Part shown: piece by piece, positions 25,639 through 34,046 of the stretch
Numbering within the stretch: position 1 is the first letter of the stretch
How the letters are laid out: every line of letters starts with the position of its first letter
Assembly (NCBI GenBank): GCA_030038235.1
Contig: JASHPE010000003.1
Coordinates: 1-34,046 of the forward strand
Reading direction: 5' to 3'
Origin: Terriglobia bacterium
GTDB lineage: Bacteria > Acidobacteriota > Terriglobia > UBA7540
Length of the DNA stretch: 34,046 nucleotides
The notes under the pieces: generated by a model
What the model was told of the DNA's origin: nothing
Databases searched by the model: none
The model's input: only the letters and a program-made list of their open reading frames with translations
Made by a program: the position numbers and the translations under genes

Positions 25639-26997
25639 TTACCCGTCTCCGAGGCGCTTTGAGAACGCCACTCGTCCCTTACGCACGGTCATCGCGCAGT
25701 GATTCAAGCCAACGTAGTACGGAATGTTGCGGTAGTCGTCCACGTTCATCACAATGACGTCCGCTTGCTTGCCGGGTTCAAGCGAGCCGATCTCGCGCTC
25801 TCGGCGCAGCGAATAAGCGGCATTGATCGTGGCCGCGGAAATCGCTTCGGCCGGCGTCAGCCGCATGGCGTCGCAGGCCAGGCTCAGGATGAATTGCATG
25901 TTGAGCGTCGGGCTGGTGCCGGGATTGAAGTCGGATGCCAGCGCTATCGCCGCGCCGGCATCGACCAGTTTTCGGGCCGGCGCATAATCCTTCAGGCCGA
26001 GGTGCAGATTCACTCCGGGCAGCAGGGTCGCAACTGTGTTCGATCGCGCCAAAGCGCGGATGTCCGCCGTTGACAAGTGGTCCAGATGGTCGACCGACGC
26101 CGCTTTCGTCTCGATACCAAGCCTCGTAGCCCCGGTTCGCGTGAGTTGTTCAGCGTGAAGCCGCGGAATGAGACCGTGTGCCGCTCCCGCTGTCAGCAGC
26201 CGGCGGCATTCGTCCACGCTGAAAGCGCCGCGATCACAGAAGCAGTCGACGAACTCCGCCATCTTGCGCCGCGCCGCAAATGGAATGAGCCGAACGATGA
26301 CGTCGTCCAGATATTCCGTGCGGCGGCCCCGGTATGACGCGGGCAAGGCGTGGGCGGCAAGCAGCGTGGGCACGATGCCGACCCTGGCCGGCGAAAACAC
26401 CGGCCCTACAGCGGGTGCGTGCGCTCGGGGCTCTCGGGCGAGCGCGCGGATGACCTGGAGTAGCTTGATCTCGCTCTCGACTTCGAGTCCGTAGCCGGTC
26501 TTGACCTCGACGGTCGTGGTGCCATGAGCGGCGAATTCGTCCAGGAATCGTCGCGCCTGAGACTCGAGCGATCGCGGCGACGCCTCGGCGACCAGGCGCG
26601 CCGTATAAGAAATACCGCCGCCGGCGCGGGCGATCTCTTCGTACGTAGCGCCGGCGAGTCGGCGCTCGTAATCCTCTACGCGGCTTCCGGCGAAGACCAG
26701 GTGTGTGTGCGAATCGACGAAACCCGGCATCACGACGCGGCCGCGGCAATCGATCACTTTAGCCTGCAGCCGGCGGGCCTCGGCCTCGAGATCGCGACGG
26801 CGTCCGATGGCGGCGATAGATGGTCCCGACACAAGCACCGAGCCGCCGGGCACGACGCCGAGATCGGCGAGATCGCGTCCACGCCGTGGCACGGGCGGTC
26901 CGGCGAGCGTCAGAACCTGTTCGGCATCGCGGAAAAAGAGGGCCGCCGGAGTGGATTCAGGGGACTTGTCAGGCGCCGATGGAAGGGGAGCGCGCAC
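25639..26997 (-). CDS. hutI: Imidazolonepropionase, with an in-frame repeat insertion
   Basis: A 452-residue enzyme, long for HutI (about 400-420), which hydrolyses 4-imidazolone-5-propanoate to N-formimino-glutamate in histidine breakdown. The amidohydrolase core is intact: the metal-binding DSHTHLVFAGSR (His97, His99), GISYT, TTVEVKTGYGLE, RLHAEQLT, SVDHLDHL and LASDFNPGTSPTLNMQ. The extra length lies at the N-terminus and at 191-207 (RAHAPAVGPVFSPARVG), where a family C palindromic arm supplies 9 codons just before VPTLLAAHALP. The start is GTG 26995-26997; no ribosome-binding site is seen. fmdB is divergent 41 nt away. It works after HutU, encoded at 28142-29869. Confidence 0.95.
   Translation of the reverse strand: MRAPLPSAPDKSPESTPAALFFRDAEQVLTLAGPPVPRRGRDLADLGVVPGGSVLVSGPSIAAIGRRRDLEAEARRLQAKVIDCRGRVVMPGFVDSHTHLVFAGSRVEDYERRLAGATYEEIARAGGGISYTARLVAEASPRSLESQARRFLDEFAAHGTTTVEVKTGYGLEVESEIKLLQVIRALAREPRAHAPAVGPVFSPARVGIVPTLLAAHALPASYRGRRTEYLDDVIVRLIPFAARRKMAEFVDCFCDRGAFSVDECRRLLTAGAAHGLIPRLHAEQLTRTGATRLGIETKAASVDHLDHLSTADIRALARSNTVATLLPGVNLHLGLKDYAPARKLVDAGAAIALASDFNPGTSPTLNMQFILSLACDAMRLTPAEAISAATINAAYSLRREREIGSLEPGKQADVIVMNVDDYRNIPYYVGLNHCAMTVRKGRVAFSKRLGDG
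26386..26412. repeat. Single 27-nt arm of palindromic family C inside hutI
   Basis: GGCCGGCG-AAAA-CACCGGCC then CTACAGC: the same 8-4-8 hairpin plus tail as the arms at 15350-15420. At 27 bases it is a whole number of codons and preserves the hutI frame. Confidence 0.85.
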
Positions 26998-26999
26998 TT

Positions 27000-27008
27000 T
27001 GCTACAAT
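27000..27008 (+). promoter_or_regulatory. Extended -10 promoter candidate for the FmdB-type gene
   Basis: TGCTACAAT is an extended -10 (TGnTAnAAT) 30 nt upstream of the ATG at 27039. No clear -35. It lies in the 41-nt gap shared with the divergent hutI start. Confidence 0.45.
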
Positions 27009-27038
27009 TAGTTCGAATTCAATTCGCGGAGACTCGCC

Positions 27039-27203
27039 ATGCCTACCTACACCTACGTTTGCAAAGACTGCAAGAAAACGTTCACCCAGATGATGACCTT
27101 GGGCGAACACGAAAAGAACAAGATCGCCTGCCCGAAGTGCAACAGCAAAAAGGTCGAGCAAAAATACGCGGCGTTCTTCGCCGTCAGCGCGAAGAAAAGC
27201 TAG
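27039..27203 (+). CDS. FmdB-type zinc-ribbon protein
   Basis: A 54-residue protein, MPTYTYVCKDCKKTFTQMMT then LGEHEKNKIACPKCNSKKVE, with two CxxC knuckles (Cys8/Cys11 and Cys31/Cys34) and the YxYxCxxC start of the FmdB/CxxC_CxxC_SSSS family. It ends AAFFAVSAKKS. The family binds zinc; its role is unproven, usually described as putative regulatory. GGAGA lies before the ATG. It runs against the hut genes and is followed at once by the GGGTCAG repeat. Confidence 0.88.
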   Translation: MPTYTYVCKDCKKTFTQMMTLGEHEKNKIACPKCNSKKVEQKYAAFFAVSAKKS

Positions 27204-27230
27204 GGGTCAGGGGTCAGGGGCTAGGGACCG
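27204..27230. repeat. GGGTCAG-unit repeat, left copy flanking the glycohydrolase gene
   Basis: GGGGTCAGGGGTCAGGGG then CTAGGGACC, with degenerate GTCAG/GACCC units continuing to about 27312 and encoding the end of the glycohydrolase. It is in opposite orientation to the copy at 28117-28165. Confidence 0.75.
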
Positions 27231-27244
27231 GGGCAGTCGCTAGC

Positions 27245-28108
27245 CTAGTCACTGACGCCTGATCCTCGGCACCCGACACCTCCTCTGACCCTTGACCCGG
27301 AATCCTGATCCCGGACCGATTCCGAGCCGGCTCGCGTCGAAGGTCCAAAGCGCTCCCGGAATCGGCTGACTACCGCCGCCAGACGACTGTCGAGCCGCGG
27401 CATCGCCGCTGCCTCCAGCTCACGGGGTACTCCCCCGTAGTATGCCTCCGCGATTCCACCGGTGATACACGCAAGAGTATCTGCGTCACCGCCAAGCGAG
27501 ATGGCGTTGCGTATGGCGTCTTCGTAGCTCGTCGACTCGAAGAACGCGATCAGCCCTTGCGGTACCGTGCCCTGACACGTCTCGTTGAAGGCATATGCGG
27601 GACGAATGTCGTCCAGCCGAGCGCCCAGATCGTATCCGAACTGTGCCTCTAGCGCGTGTTTCATCCGATCCCTAATACCGCCTTCGCGCGCTAGGTAAAT
27701 GGCGGCAGCGGTGGCCTGCGCGCCACGGATACCTTGCGGGTGGTTGTGGGTCACCTCCGCGCTTCGCTTGGACCACGTGAGCACTTCGTCCATGGTTTCA
27801 AACGCAAACCCGACCGCGCTCACCCGCATGGCGGCGCCATTGCCAAAGCTGTTGTAGGGTTCACGAGAGCGCGCAGTGGCCCACCGGTAATAGAAGCCTC
27901 CATAGCCGCGATGGGGGAAGCTCTCCGTGTAGGTGTGAAGGAAATCGACCAGATTGCCACCGGTAAGGATCCAGTCGGTAATGGCGACGGTGAGGACCGA
28001 GTCATCGGTGAAGGTCGAATGCTCCACAAAGAGGGGAAAGTCCTTTGTCTTCGTTCCAGACCATTCATGAACCGAACCGATGATGTCTCCAACGATCGCA
28101 CCGAACAT
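27245..28108 (-). CDS. ADP-ribosylglycohydrolase family protein
   Basis: A 287-residue protein of the DraG/ARH family, which removes ADP-ribose from proteins or related groups with two Mg2+ ions. The N-terminal MFGAIVGDIIGSVHEW, the metal motif FTDDSVLT (Asp35, Asp36) and the C-terminal SLGGDADTLACITGGIAEAYYG are all intact. The normal fold ends near residue 255 (RFRERFG); the remaining tail (including SVRDQDSGSRVRGG) comes from the GGGTCAG repeat. The gene sits between hutU and hutI, flanked by inverted copies of that repeat. Its substrate is unknown, and no ADP-ribosyltransferase is visible nearby. Confidence 0.92.
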   Translation of the reverse strand: MFGAIVGDIIGSVHEWSGTKTKDFPLFVEHSTFTDDSVLTVAITDWILTGGNLVDFLHTYTESFPHRGYGGFYYRWATARSREPYNSFGNGAAMRVSAVGFAFETMDEVLTWSKRSAEVTHNHPQGIRGAQATAAAIYLAREGGIRDRMKHALEAQFGYDLGARLDDIRPAYAFNETCQGTVPQGLIAFFESTSYEDAIRNAISLGGDADTLACITGGIAEAYYGGVPRELEAAAMPRLDSRLAAVVSRFRERFGPSTRAGSESVRDQDSGSRVRGGVGCRGSGVSD

Positions 28109-28116
28109 TCCGGCGC

Positions 28117-28141
28117 CCCCCTGACCCCTAGTCCCTGACCC

Positions 28142-28165
<24 letters not shown>
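28117..28165. repeat. GGGTCAG-unit repeat, right copy (inverted)
   Basis: CCCCCTGACCCCTAGTCCCT and further CCCTGACCCCTAG units, the reverse complement of the copy at 27204. It also encodes the last residues of hutU (KGPGVRD). Confidence 0.75.
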
Positions 28166-29869
<1,704 letters not shown>

Positions 29870-29922
29870 TGTGCTACCCTCACAGCAATCATAGCTCCGC
29901 GAAGTATGTCGGGAAACTGCTT

Positions 29923-30147
29923 TCATCCAATTGCAAGCGGATAAACAAGTAAGACGTAACGATCGTCTTTGAAGTTCCTGGCTGGTTCTGCTGCTCGACG
30001 CTTAATCTCGTCGGCCAGATACAACCCGAGACAAAATTGCCGCACGTGTTCTGGACTGTAAGGCGGGAGCGGGACCTCCAGCGTATGGACACCACTCAAC
30101 GGGTCTGTCGACCGTAGAATCGTTAAGAACCCGAGGAACGAACCCAC
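29923..30147 (-). CDS. Small hypothetical ORF upstream of hutU
   Basis: About 74 residues with a coherent look: [20 protein letters not shown], then [20 protein letters not shown] and [19 protein letters not shown] stands before an ATG/GTG pair; the GTG (30145-30147) has the better spacing. Third-position GC is lower than in neighbours, which could mean recent transfer or that it is not coding. No family recognised. The rest of the 29870-30328 interval shows no other feature beyond a possible -10 for hutU (TATGAT, minus strand, 29888-29893). Confidence 0.4.
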   Translation of the reverse strand: MGSFLGFLTILRSTDPLSGVHTLEVPLPPYSPEHVRQFCLGLYLADEIKRRAAEPARNFKDDRYVLLVYPLAIG

Positions 30148-30328
30148 CATGTCCTTTAGAATCAGTAAGGGGTTCGCATACGGGGCAACAGATGACCGGC
30201 CAAACCGTCATTACAACTTCGTCGCGCATTGTGAGGCGGTGTCGCGTAGAATCATCTGCCGCGCCCTTTCGCTTTACGAGCGGGGACGACGATGTAAAGG
30301 GGTTGTCGGAGGAAAACTGGAGGAAACT

Positions 30329-31141
30329 GTGCCACAGAGCAGAGGATTGGGATTCCGTTCATCGCCGGACCAGTGGCCGGCCCGCATTTTGACGCCTTTA
30401 CTCGCAACGCTGGCGGTGCTGGCGCTGTCGCCGGCCGCGCCATGCCAACTCGTCGAGGATTTCAATCCGCCGAAGGCCAATTGCTGCCTGCAGATGTTCG
30501 CTCAGACCCTGGCCGACCAGATGCAGGACTGGAACCAGCTCGGACGATATCACGCCGACGACGCGCGGCTCACGTCCGCGGCGCCCGCCGCGCATCGCGT
30601 GGTGTTTCTCGGCGACTCCATCACCGACGGCTGGAACCTCGGCCAGTTCTTTCCCGGCAAGCCCTACGTGAATCGCGGCATCAGTGGCCAGACCACGCCG
30701 CAGATGCTGGTCCGCATGTTCCCGGACGTGATTGACGTGAAGCCGGAAGCCGTGATCATTCTCGCCGGGACCAACGACATCGCCCGCAACACCGGACCGG
30801 AGACCAGCACCATGATCGAGGAGAACTTTCAGGCGATGGCGGAACTGGCGCAGGCGCACGGCATTAAGGTAATCTTCTGCCTTCTGACGCCGGTGAGCGA
30901 TTACACGGCGAGCAAGCAAACGGAGCATCGTCCGCCGGCCGATATCCTCAAGCTGAATGCCTGGCTCCGCGATTACGCGGCAGCGCGCCACGTGGACGTG
31001 GCCGACTATTACTCCGCTCTGGCCGATGACAAGGGCATGCTCCGCGACGGGTACTCGAATGACGGCTTGCATCCGAACGCGAAAGGCTATGCGCTCCTGG
31101 CGCCGGTTGCTGAAGCCGCGATCGAGAAGGCGTTGCAGTAA
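30329..31141 (+). CDS. SGNH/GDSL-type hydrolase, exported
   Basis: A 270-residue esterase-like protein. The GTG at 30329 was chosen: GGAGG lies 5-6 nt upstream and a signal peptide follows at once (ARILTPLLATLAVLALSPAAPC), while the upstream frame gives no family sequence. The SGNH blocks are in order: block I VVFLGDSITDGW (Ser97), block II NRGISGQTT, block III ILAGTNDIARNTG, and block V NDGLHPNAKGYALL with the Asp and His. This fits the acetylesterase-like GDSL lipases acting on acyl or polysaccharide esters; the substrate is unknown. The stop is followed by a strong hairpin at 31159. Confidence 0.93.
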   Translation: MPQSRGLGFRSSPDQWPARILTPLLATLAVLALSPAAPCQLVEDFNPPKANCCLQMFAQTLADQMQDWNQLGRYHADDARLTSAAPAAHRVVFLGDSITDGWNLGQFFPGKPYVNRGISGQTTPQMLVRMFPDVIDVKPEAVIILAGTNDIARNTGPETSTMIEENFQAMAELAQAHGIKVIFCLLTPVSDYTASKQTEHRPPADILKLNAWLRDYAAARHVDVADYYSALADDKGMLRDGYSNDGLHPNAKGYALLAPVAEAAIEKALQ

Positions 31142-31158
31142 GCGATGTGAGAGGCAGG

Positions 31159-31182
31159 TGGGGCACGCCGAGACGTGCCCCA
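31159..31182 (+). terminator. Hairpin after the SGNH hydrolase gene
   Basis: TGGGGCACG, six bases, CGTGCCCCA: a perfect 9-bp stem 17 nt past the stop. There is no T-run, so it is either a weak terminator or another single-arm palindromic repeat. The rest of the 31183-31495 interval holds no recognised gene; an overlapping ORF starting at 31390 has GGAG before it but no family content. Confidence 0.5.
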
Positions 31183-31495
31183 GGGTGGAAGGATTACTTG
31201 GAGCCTGATTCCCCGCAGCCGTCGCGGGTGGCGCTCAAGCGGTTGGACCGGGTTCGTGAAACTCGCTATTCTGGTCCGGCTCAGCGGTTTCTAAACCCGC
31301 ACCGCTCTGGCGCGAGGTTAAGCAGCGAGCAAGGGAAGTGCCATACCACGTCCGTTGCGTAAATATGCTGTTTGCAAGGAGTTTTGGATATGGCGAAGAC
31401 AGGCAGTGTCCTCGAAACTGTACGTAACTCTTACACGGAACGCTTCTGCCAGACGACCCACTTGCGTGGAGCAGCATCCAGAATGGGAGGCTATG

Positions 31496-32404
31496 ATGAC
31501 ACCGGAAAAGCATGGAACGATCAGCCGGCGCGATGCCGCGAAGACCATCATCGGCGGGACCGCTGCCCTGATGGCCGGAGCGCGGTGGGCGCGCGCGGTG
31601 ACCTACATCGATTCGGTCGTTCGCGGCGTCCAGATCGGAGCGCAAAGCTACTCGTTTCGTGACCGTCCGCTGGACGCGGCCATCAAGGCGTACCAGGAGG
31701 TCGGTTTGGGCGAGGCGGAACTCACGCAAGGTCATCTGGAGCCCGGCGAGGACAAGGTCGGCCGCGAGGCGCTACGCGAGTGGCGCTTGAATACGCCGCT
31801 CAGTTTCTTCCACGACGTCCGGACGAAGTTCGATCAGGCGCGCGTGCAGATCTACGCCTACAATTACAGCTTCCGGCATGACATGACCGAAGCGGAAATG
31901 CGCCGCGGGTTCGAGATGGCGCGGGCCATGGGCGTGAAATACATCACCGCGTCGTCGAACGTCAGCCTGGCGCCGGGGATCGATAAGCTCGCGAGCGAGT
32001 TTCGCATCACCGTCGGATTCCACGGGCACGACGACACGTCCGATCCCGACGAGTTCTCCACGGCGGAGACGTTCGAGCGCGCCATGCATGGCGCTTCGCG
32101 GTACATCGGCGTCAATCTGGATATCGGCCACTTCACGGCAGCGAACGGCGACGCAGTGGCGTTCATCAAGCAGTATCACGATCGCATCGTTACGCTGCAC
32201 ATCAAGGATCGCAAGAAGAATCACGGCGATAATCTGCCCTTCGGCCAGGGCGACACGCCGATCGTCGCCGTGCTGCAGTTGCTGCGCGACAATCGCTGGC
32301 GTATTCCCGCCAACATCGAGTACGAGTACGGAAAGCCGGACATGGATACCGTGGTTGAAATGAAGAAGTGCTACGCTTATTGCCGGCAGGCGCTGGAAGC
32401 CTAA
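31496..32404 (+). CDS. Sugar phosphate isomerase/epimerase-like TIM-barrel protein, Tat-exported
   Basis: A 302-residue protein. ATG 31496 has GGGAGG 5 nt upstream. The N-terminus is a twin-arginine signal (TISRRDAAKTIIGGTAALMAG). The mature part is an AP-endonuclease-2-like/xylose isomerase-like barrel: GVQIGAQSYSFRDRPLDAAI, EVGLGEAELTQGHLEPG, ITVGFHGHDDT, YIGVNLDIGHFTAANGDAVAF, TLHIKDRKKN and ANIEYEY. The conserved metal-ligand residues (Glu, His, Asp/His, Glu) appear in those strands. It probably isomerises or dehydrates a sugar in the periplasm; the substrate cannot be named. No permease or regulator partner is adjacent. Confidence 0.88.
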   Translation: MTPEKHGTISRRDAAKTIIGGTAALMAGARWARAVTYIDSVVRGVQIGAQSYSFRDRPLDAAIKAYQEVGLGEAELTQGHLEPGEDKVGREALREWRLNTPLSFFHDVRTKFDQARVQIYAYNYSFRHDMTEAEMRRGFEMARAMGVKYITASSNVSLAPGIDKLASEFRITVGFHGHDDTSDPDEFSTAETFERAMHGASRYIGVNLDIGHFTAANGDAVAFIKQYHDRIVTLHIKDRKKNHGDNLPFGQGDTPIVAVLQLLRDNRWRIPANIEYEYGKPDMDTVVEMKKCYAYCRQALEA

Positions 32405-32476
32405 GCATGGTGTTGCAAACCTACCCCGCGCTCCCAGGGGTCGGAATGGCGAGGTTCGACTGGGGAAAGCTGCGCC

Positions 32477-32794
32477 ATGACACTTAGCGACACCCTGATC
32501 AGCATCTGGCAGCAGGCCCTTGCCAATGAGGCATCCGCGGTGACGATCGATGAGTGTCACCACCGCGTCACGCGGACGCGCTCGAAGGGGCTGAGGGTAG
32601 TCGAGTTCGACTATGAGGGGCGGCACTTCACGGGCATTGAGCAGAATCCGGGGACGGTTTCGAAGTGGGCCGCCCTCGCCCGCCAAGGGCAGCGCGTCAT
32701 GCAGTTCAGCCTGAGCGGCCGCTACTTCGCGAACGTGGCTGAAGGCAAGCTGATGCGCTATCCGGCCTGGGCCGCGCTCGATCTTCCCGAGTGA
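32477..32794 (+). CDS. Hypothetical protein, 105 aa
   Basis: Soluble-looking protein with no signal peptide or membrane helix. It reads as one small alpha/beta domain: helix TLISIWQQALANEASAVTID, strands RVVEFDYEGRHFTGIEQN, helix VSKWAALARQGQRVMQF, and an end in AWAALDLPE. Codon use resembles its neighbours, and the frame is clean. The ribosome-binding site is weak. It is not recognised as a named family. It lies 15 nt before the antiporter gene and may be co-transcribed with it. Confidence 0.7.
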   Translation: MTLSDTLISIWQQALANEASAVTIDECHHRVTRTRSKGLRVVEFDYEGRHFTGIEQNPGTVSKWAALARQGQRVMQFSLSGRYFANVAEGKLMRYPAWAALDLPE

Positions 32795-32809
32795 ACGAGA
32801 ACATTCCAT

Positions 32810-34046
32810 ATGCACGTCGGAGGCATCATTGCGGCGGTCGGCGCGCTCATCTTTCTGGCGCATTTCTTTTCTGCCCTGTTCAGCCGGACGCGCATCCCCG
32901 ACGTTCTGTTGCTCACCCTTCTCGGGCTGATCATCGGCCCGGTCCTGCACCTCATAACGCCCGCCGCTTTTGGCAGCGTCGGTCCCGTATTCACCACCGT
33001 CACCCTGGTGCTGCTGTTGTTTGAAGGCGGCCTCGACATGCACTTTGACGTGCTGCGAGAATCGCTGCGCGGCACCGTATCGCTCACTCTCGTGAACTTC
33101 GTCGCCACCGTGGCGGTCGTCGGTGGCGCCGGATGGCGTCTGGCCCACTTGACGCCGATGAACTCTCTCATGCTCGGCGCCATCGTCGGCGGGACCTCGC
33201 CGGCGGTGATCATACCGCTGGCCGGTCAGCTCGGGCTGGGACGGCATGCAGGCGCGACTTTGTTTCTGGAATCCGCCCTGAGCGATGTACTCTCGATCAT
33301 CGTGACACTGGCTCTGGTGGACGCGGCCCGCATCGGCAGCGTGCACGTGACAAACGTTGTGGGAGGATTGCTCGCGTCGCTGATTCTTTCCACCGTCTTC
33401 GGAGTGGTCAGCGCGCTGGCTTGGTCGCTGCTGATCAACAGCGTCCGCAACCTGAAACATACCGCGTTCACCACCGCCGCCTTCCTTTTCCTCGTCTACG
33501 GCCTGGTGGATTACCTCGGCTTCAGTGGGCCGGTGACGGCCCTTGCGTTTGGCGTCACCCTGGGCAACATCAAGCTCCTCAACAGCGGCTTGCGGCTCCT
33601 AACCATGATGGAGCCCATGGGTCTTAATATCAGCGAGCGCTCGTTTCTCGGCGAGATGCTGTTTCTGCTGAGGACCTTCTTCTTCGTGTACGTCGGCCTC
33701 TCGATTCAATTGACCAATAGCCACTGGCTCGCCGACGGACTGGCGGTGGCGGTTTTGATTTATCTGGCACGTCCCGCCGCCGTCCGCTTGGGTGCCGACC
33801 GTTCGCTGCCTCGGGCGGACGCGTCGCGCATGGCGGCGCTGGCCCCCAAAGGACTGGCCGCTGCGGCCCTCGCTTCGATCCCGATTGAGCGAGGCCTTGC
33901 TCAAGGCGTGCTCATCCAGAGTCTGGTCTACGTGATCATCCTCTTTACTATTGTCTTCGCTACATCGCTGGTATTCTTTCAGGACCGGACTCTTCTTGGG
34001 CGCGCTTACCGATGGATGTTTCGCAGTTTCGGCGAGGACCTGCAGC
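32810..34046 (+). CDS. CPA1-type cation/proton antiporter, 3' end cut by window edge
   Basis: At least 412 residues of a polytopic membrane protein, still open at the window end. It starts at ATG 32810 (weak upstream site). Recognised features: RTRIPDVLLLTLLGLIIGPV, VLLLFEGGLDMHFDVLRES, the ion-pathway segment GAIVGGTSPAVIIPLAGQLG, LFLESALSDVLSIIVTLAL, FFFVYVGLSIQL and APKGLAAAALASIP. The order matches the sodium or potassium/proton exchanger fold of about 12-13 helices, where Asp in ALSD is the transport residue. Cation preference and any C-terminal TrkA-type regulatory domain cannot be seen. It exchanges cations for protons across the inner membrane. Confidence 0.92.
   Translation, partial: MHVGGIIAAVGALIFLAHFFSALFSRTRIPDVLLLTLLGLIIGPVLHLITPAAFGSVGPVFTTVTLVLLLFEGGLDMHFDVLRESLRGTVSLTLVNFVATVAVVGGAGWRLAHLTPMNSLMLGAIVGGTSPAVIIPLAGQLGLGRHAGATLFLESALSDVLSIIVTLALVDAARIGSVHVTNVVGGLLASLILSTVFGVVSALAWSLLINSVRNLKHTAFTTAAFLFLVYGLVDYLGFSGPVTALAFGVTLGNIKLLNSGLRLLTMMEPMGLNISERSFLGEMLFLLRTFFFVYVGLSIQLTNSHWLADGLAVAVLIYLARPAAVRLGADRSLPRADASRMAALAPKGLAAAALASIPIERGLAQGVLIQSLVYVIILFTIVFATSLVFFQDRTLLGRAYRWMFRSFGEDLQ

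Noticed and set aside
27204-27312. G-quadruplex or regulatory RNA
   Set aside because: The G-runs come from degenerate GGGTCAG units that recur in inverted orientation at 28117-28165, so a repeat is the simpler explanation.
31372-31662. 96-residue ORF overlapping the isomerase-like gene start
   Set aside because: It is out of frame with the Tat signal and barrel motifs and becomes Arg/Cys/His-rich where it overlaps the real gene.
31772-33460. 562-residue minus-strand ORF across three plus-strand genes
   Set aside because: It spans the isomerase-like, hypothetical and antiporter genes, all with clear motifs or clean coding on the plus strand; its own peptide is low-complexity Gln/Arg/His-rich.

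Overview
The window is GC-rich (about 60% by eye) bacterial chromosome, most likely Acidobacteriota and close in style to Bryobacteraceae/Solibacter. Three things point there. One is a PadR regulator directly upstream of a MacB/FtsX-type 'ADOP' permease, with a second ADOP permease further along. Another is a VWFA-related protein of the acidobacterial type. The third is a high load of short palindromic and degenerate short-unit repeats. No rRNA, tRNA, CRISPR array, transposase or phage gene was seen.

Layout. 1-4283 (mostly minus strand): 3' part of an ADOP permease, its PadR regulator with a palindromic operator candidate, a LolA-like exported protein and an ankyrin-repeat protein. 4284-11560: a two-gene ATP-dependent dehydratase-activase type system (COG3581-like protein, and a 1183-residue protein with two activase domains plus a DUF2229/COG3580-like part). 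A DUF433 protein, a decayed VOC fragment and an intact VOC protein lie between the two genes. 11656-17517: housekeeping and exported genes (surE, an RlmB/TrmH-type methyltransferase, VWFA protein, a small exported protein, a TonB-C protein overlapping acpS, family 5 uracil-DNA glycosylase). 17757-25629: second ADOP permease, PpiC-type isomerase, a small exported carboxypeptidase-regulatory-like protein, a cystathionine gamma-synthase/lyase, cutA, a phosphohexomutase with a possible leaderless promoter, and an FtsB/DivIC-type cell-division protein. 25639-29869: histidine degradation genes hutI and hutU, with an FmdB zinc ribbon and an ADP-ribosylglycohydrolase between them. 29923-34046: a small unknown ORF, an SGNH hydrolase, a Tat-exported sugar isomerase-like protein, a small conserved-looking protein and a truncated CPA1-type cation/proton antiporter.

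The strongest unifying signal is repeat biology. Four unrelated-sequence elements share one architecture: an inverted pair whose arms are themselves hairpins (4465-4585, 12488-12590, 15350-15420, 25148-25266). Single arms occur elsewhere, including one 27-nt copy in frame inside hutI and one 24-nt copy forming part of the N-terminus of the RlmB-like gene. Two elements touch a start codon. A second class consists of degenerate 6-9 nt unit repeats (ACACAGAG, ATGAAC, GTCAG, GGGTCAG), mostly as inverted pairs, which have been captured as the termini of neighbouring proteins. The best candidate for an under-described biochemical system is the activase pair at 4873-11392: its two fused ATPase domains each keep both Fe-S cysteines at the 39-residue spacing known from the 2-hydroxyglutaryl-CoA dehydratase activator.
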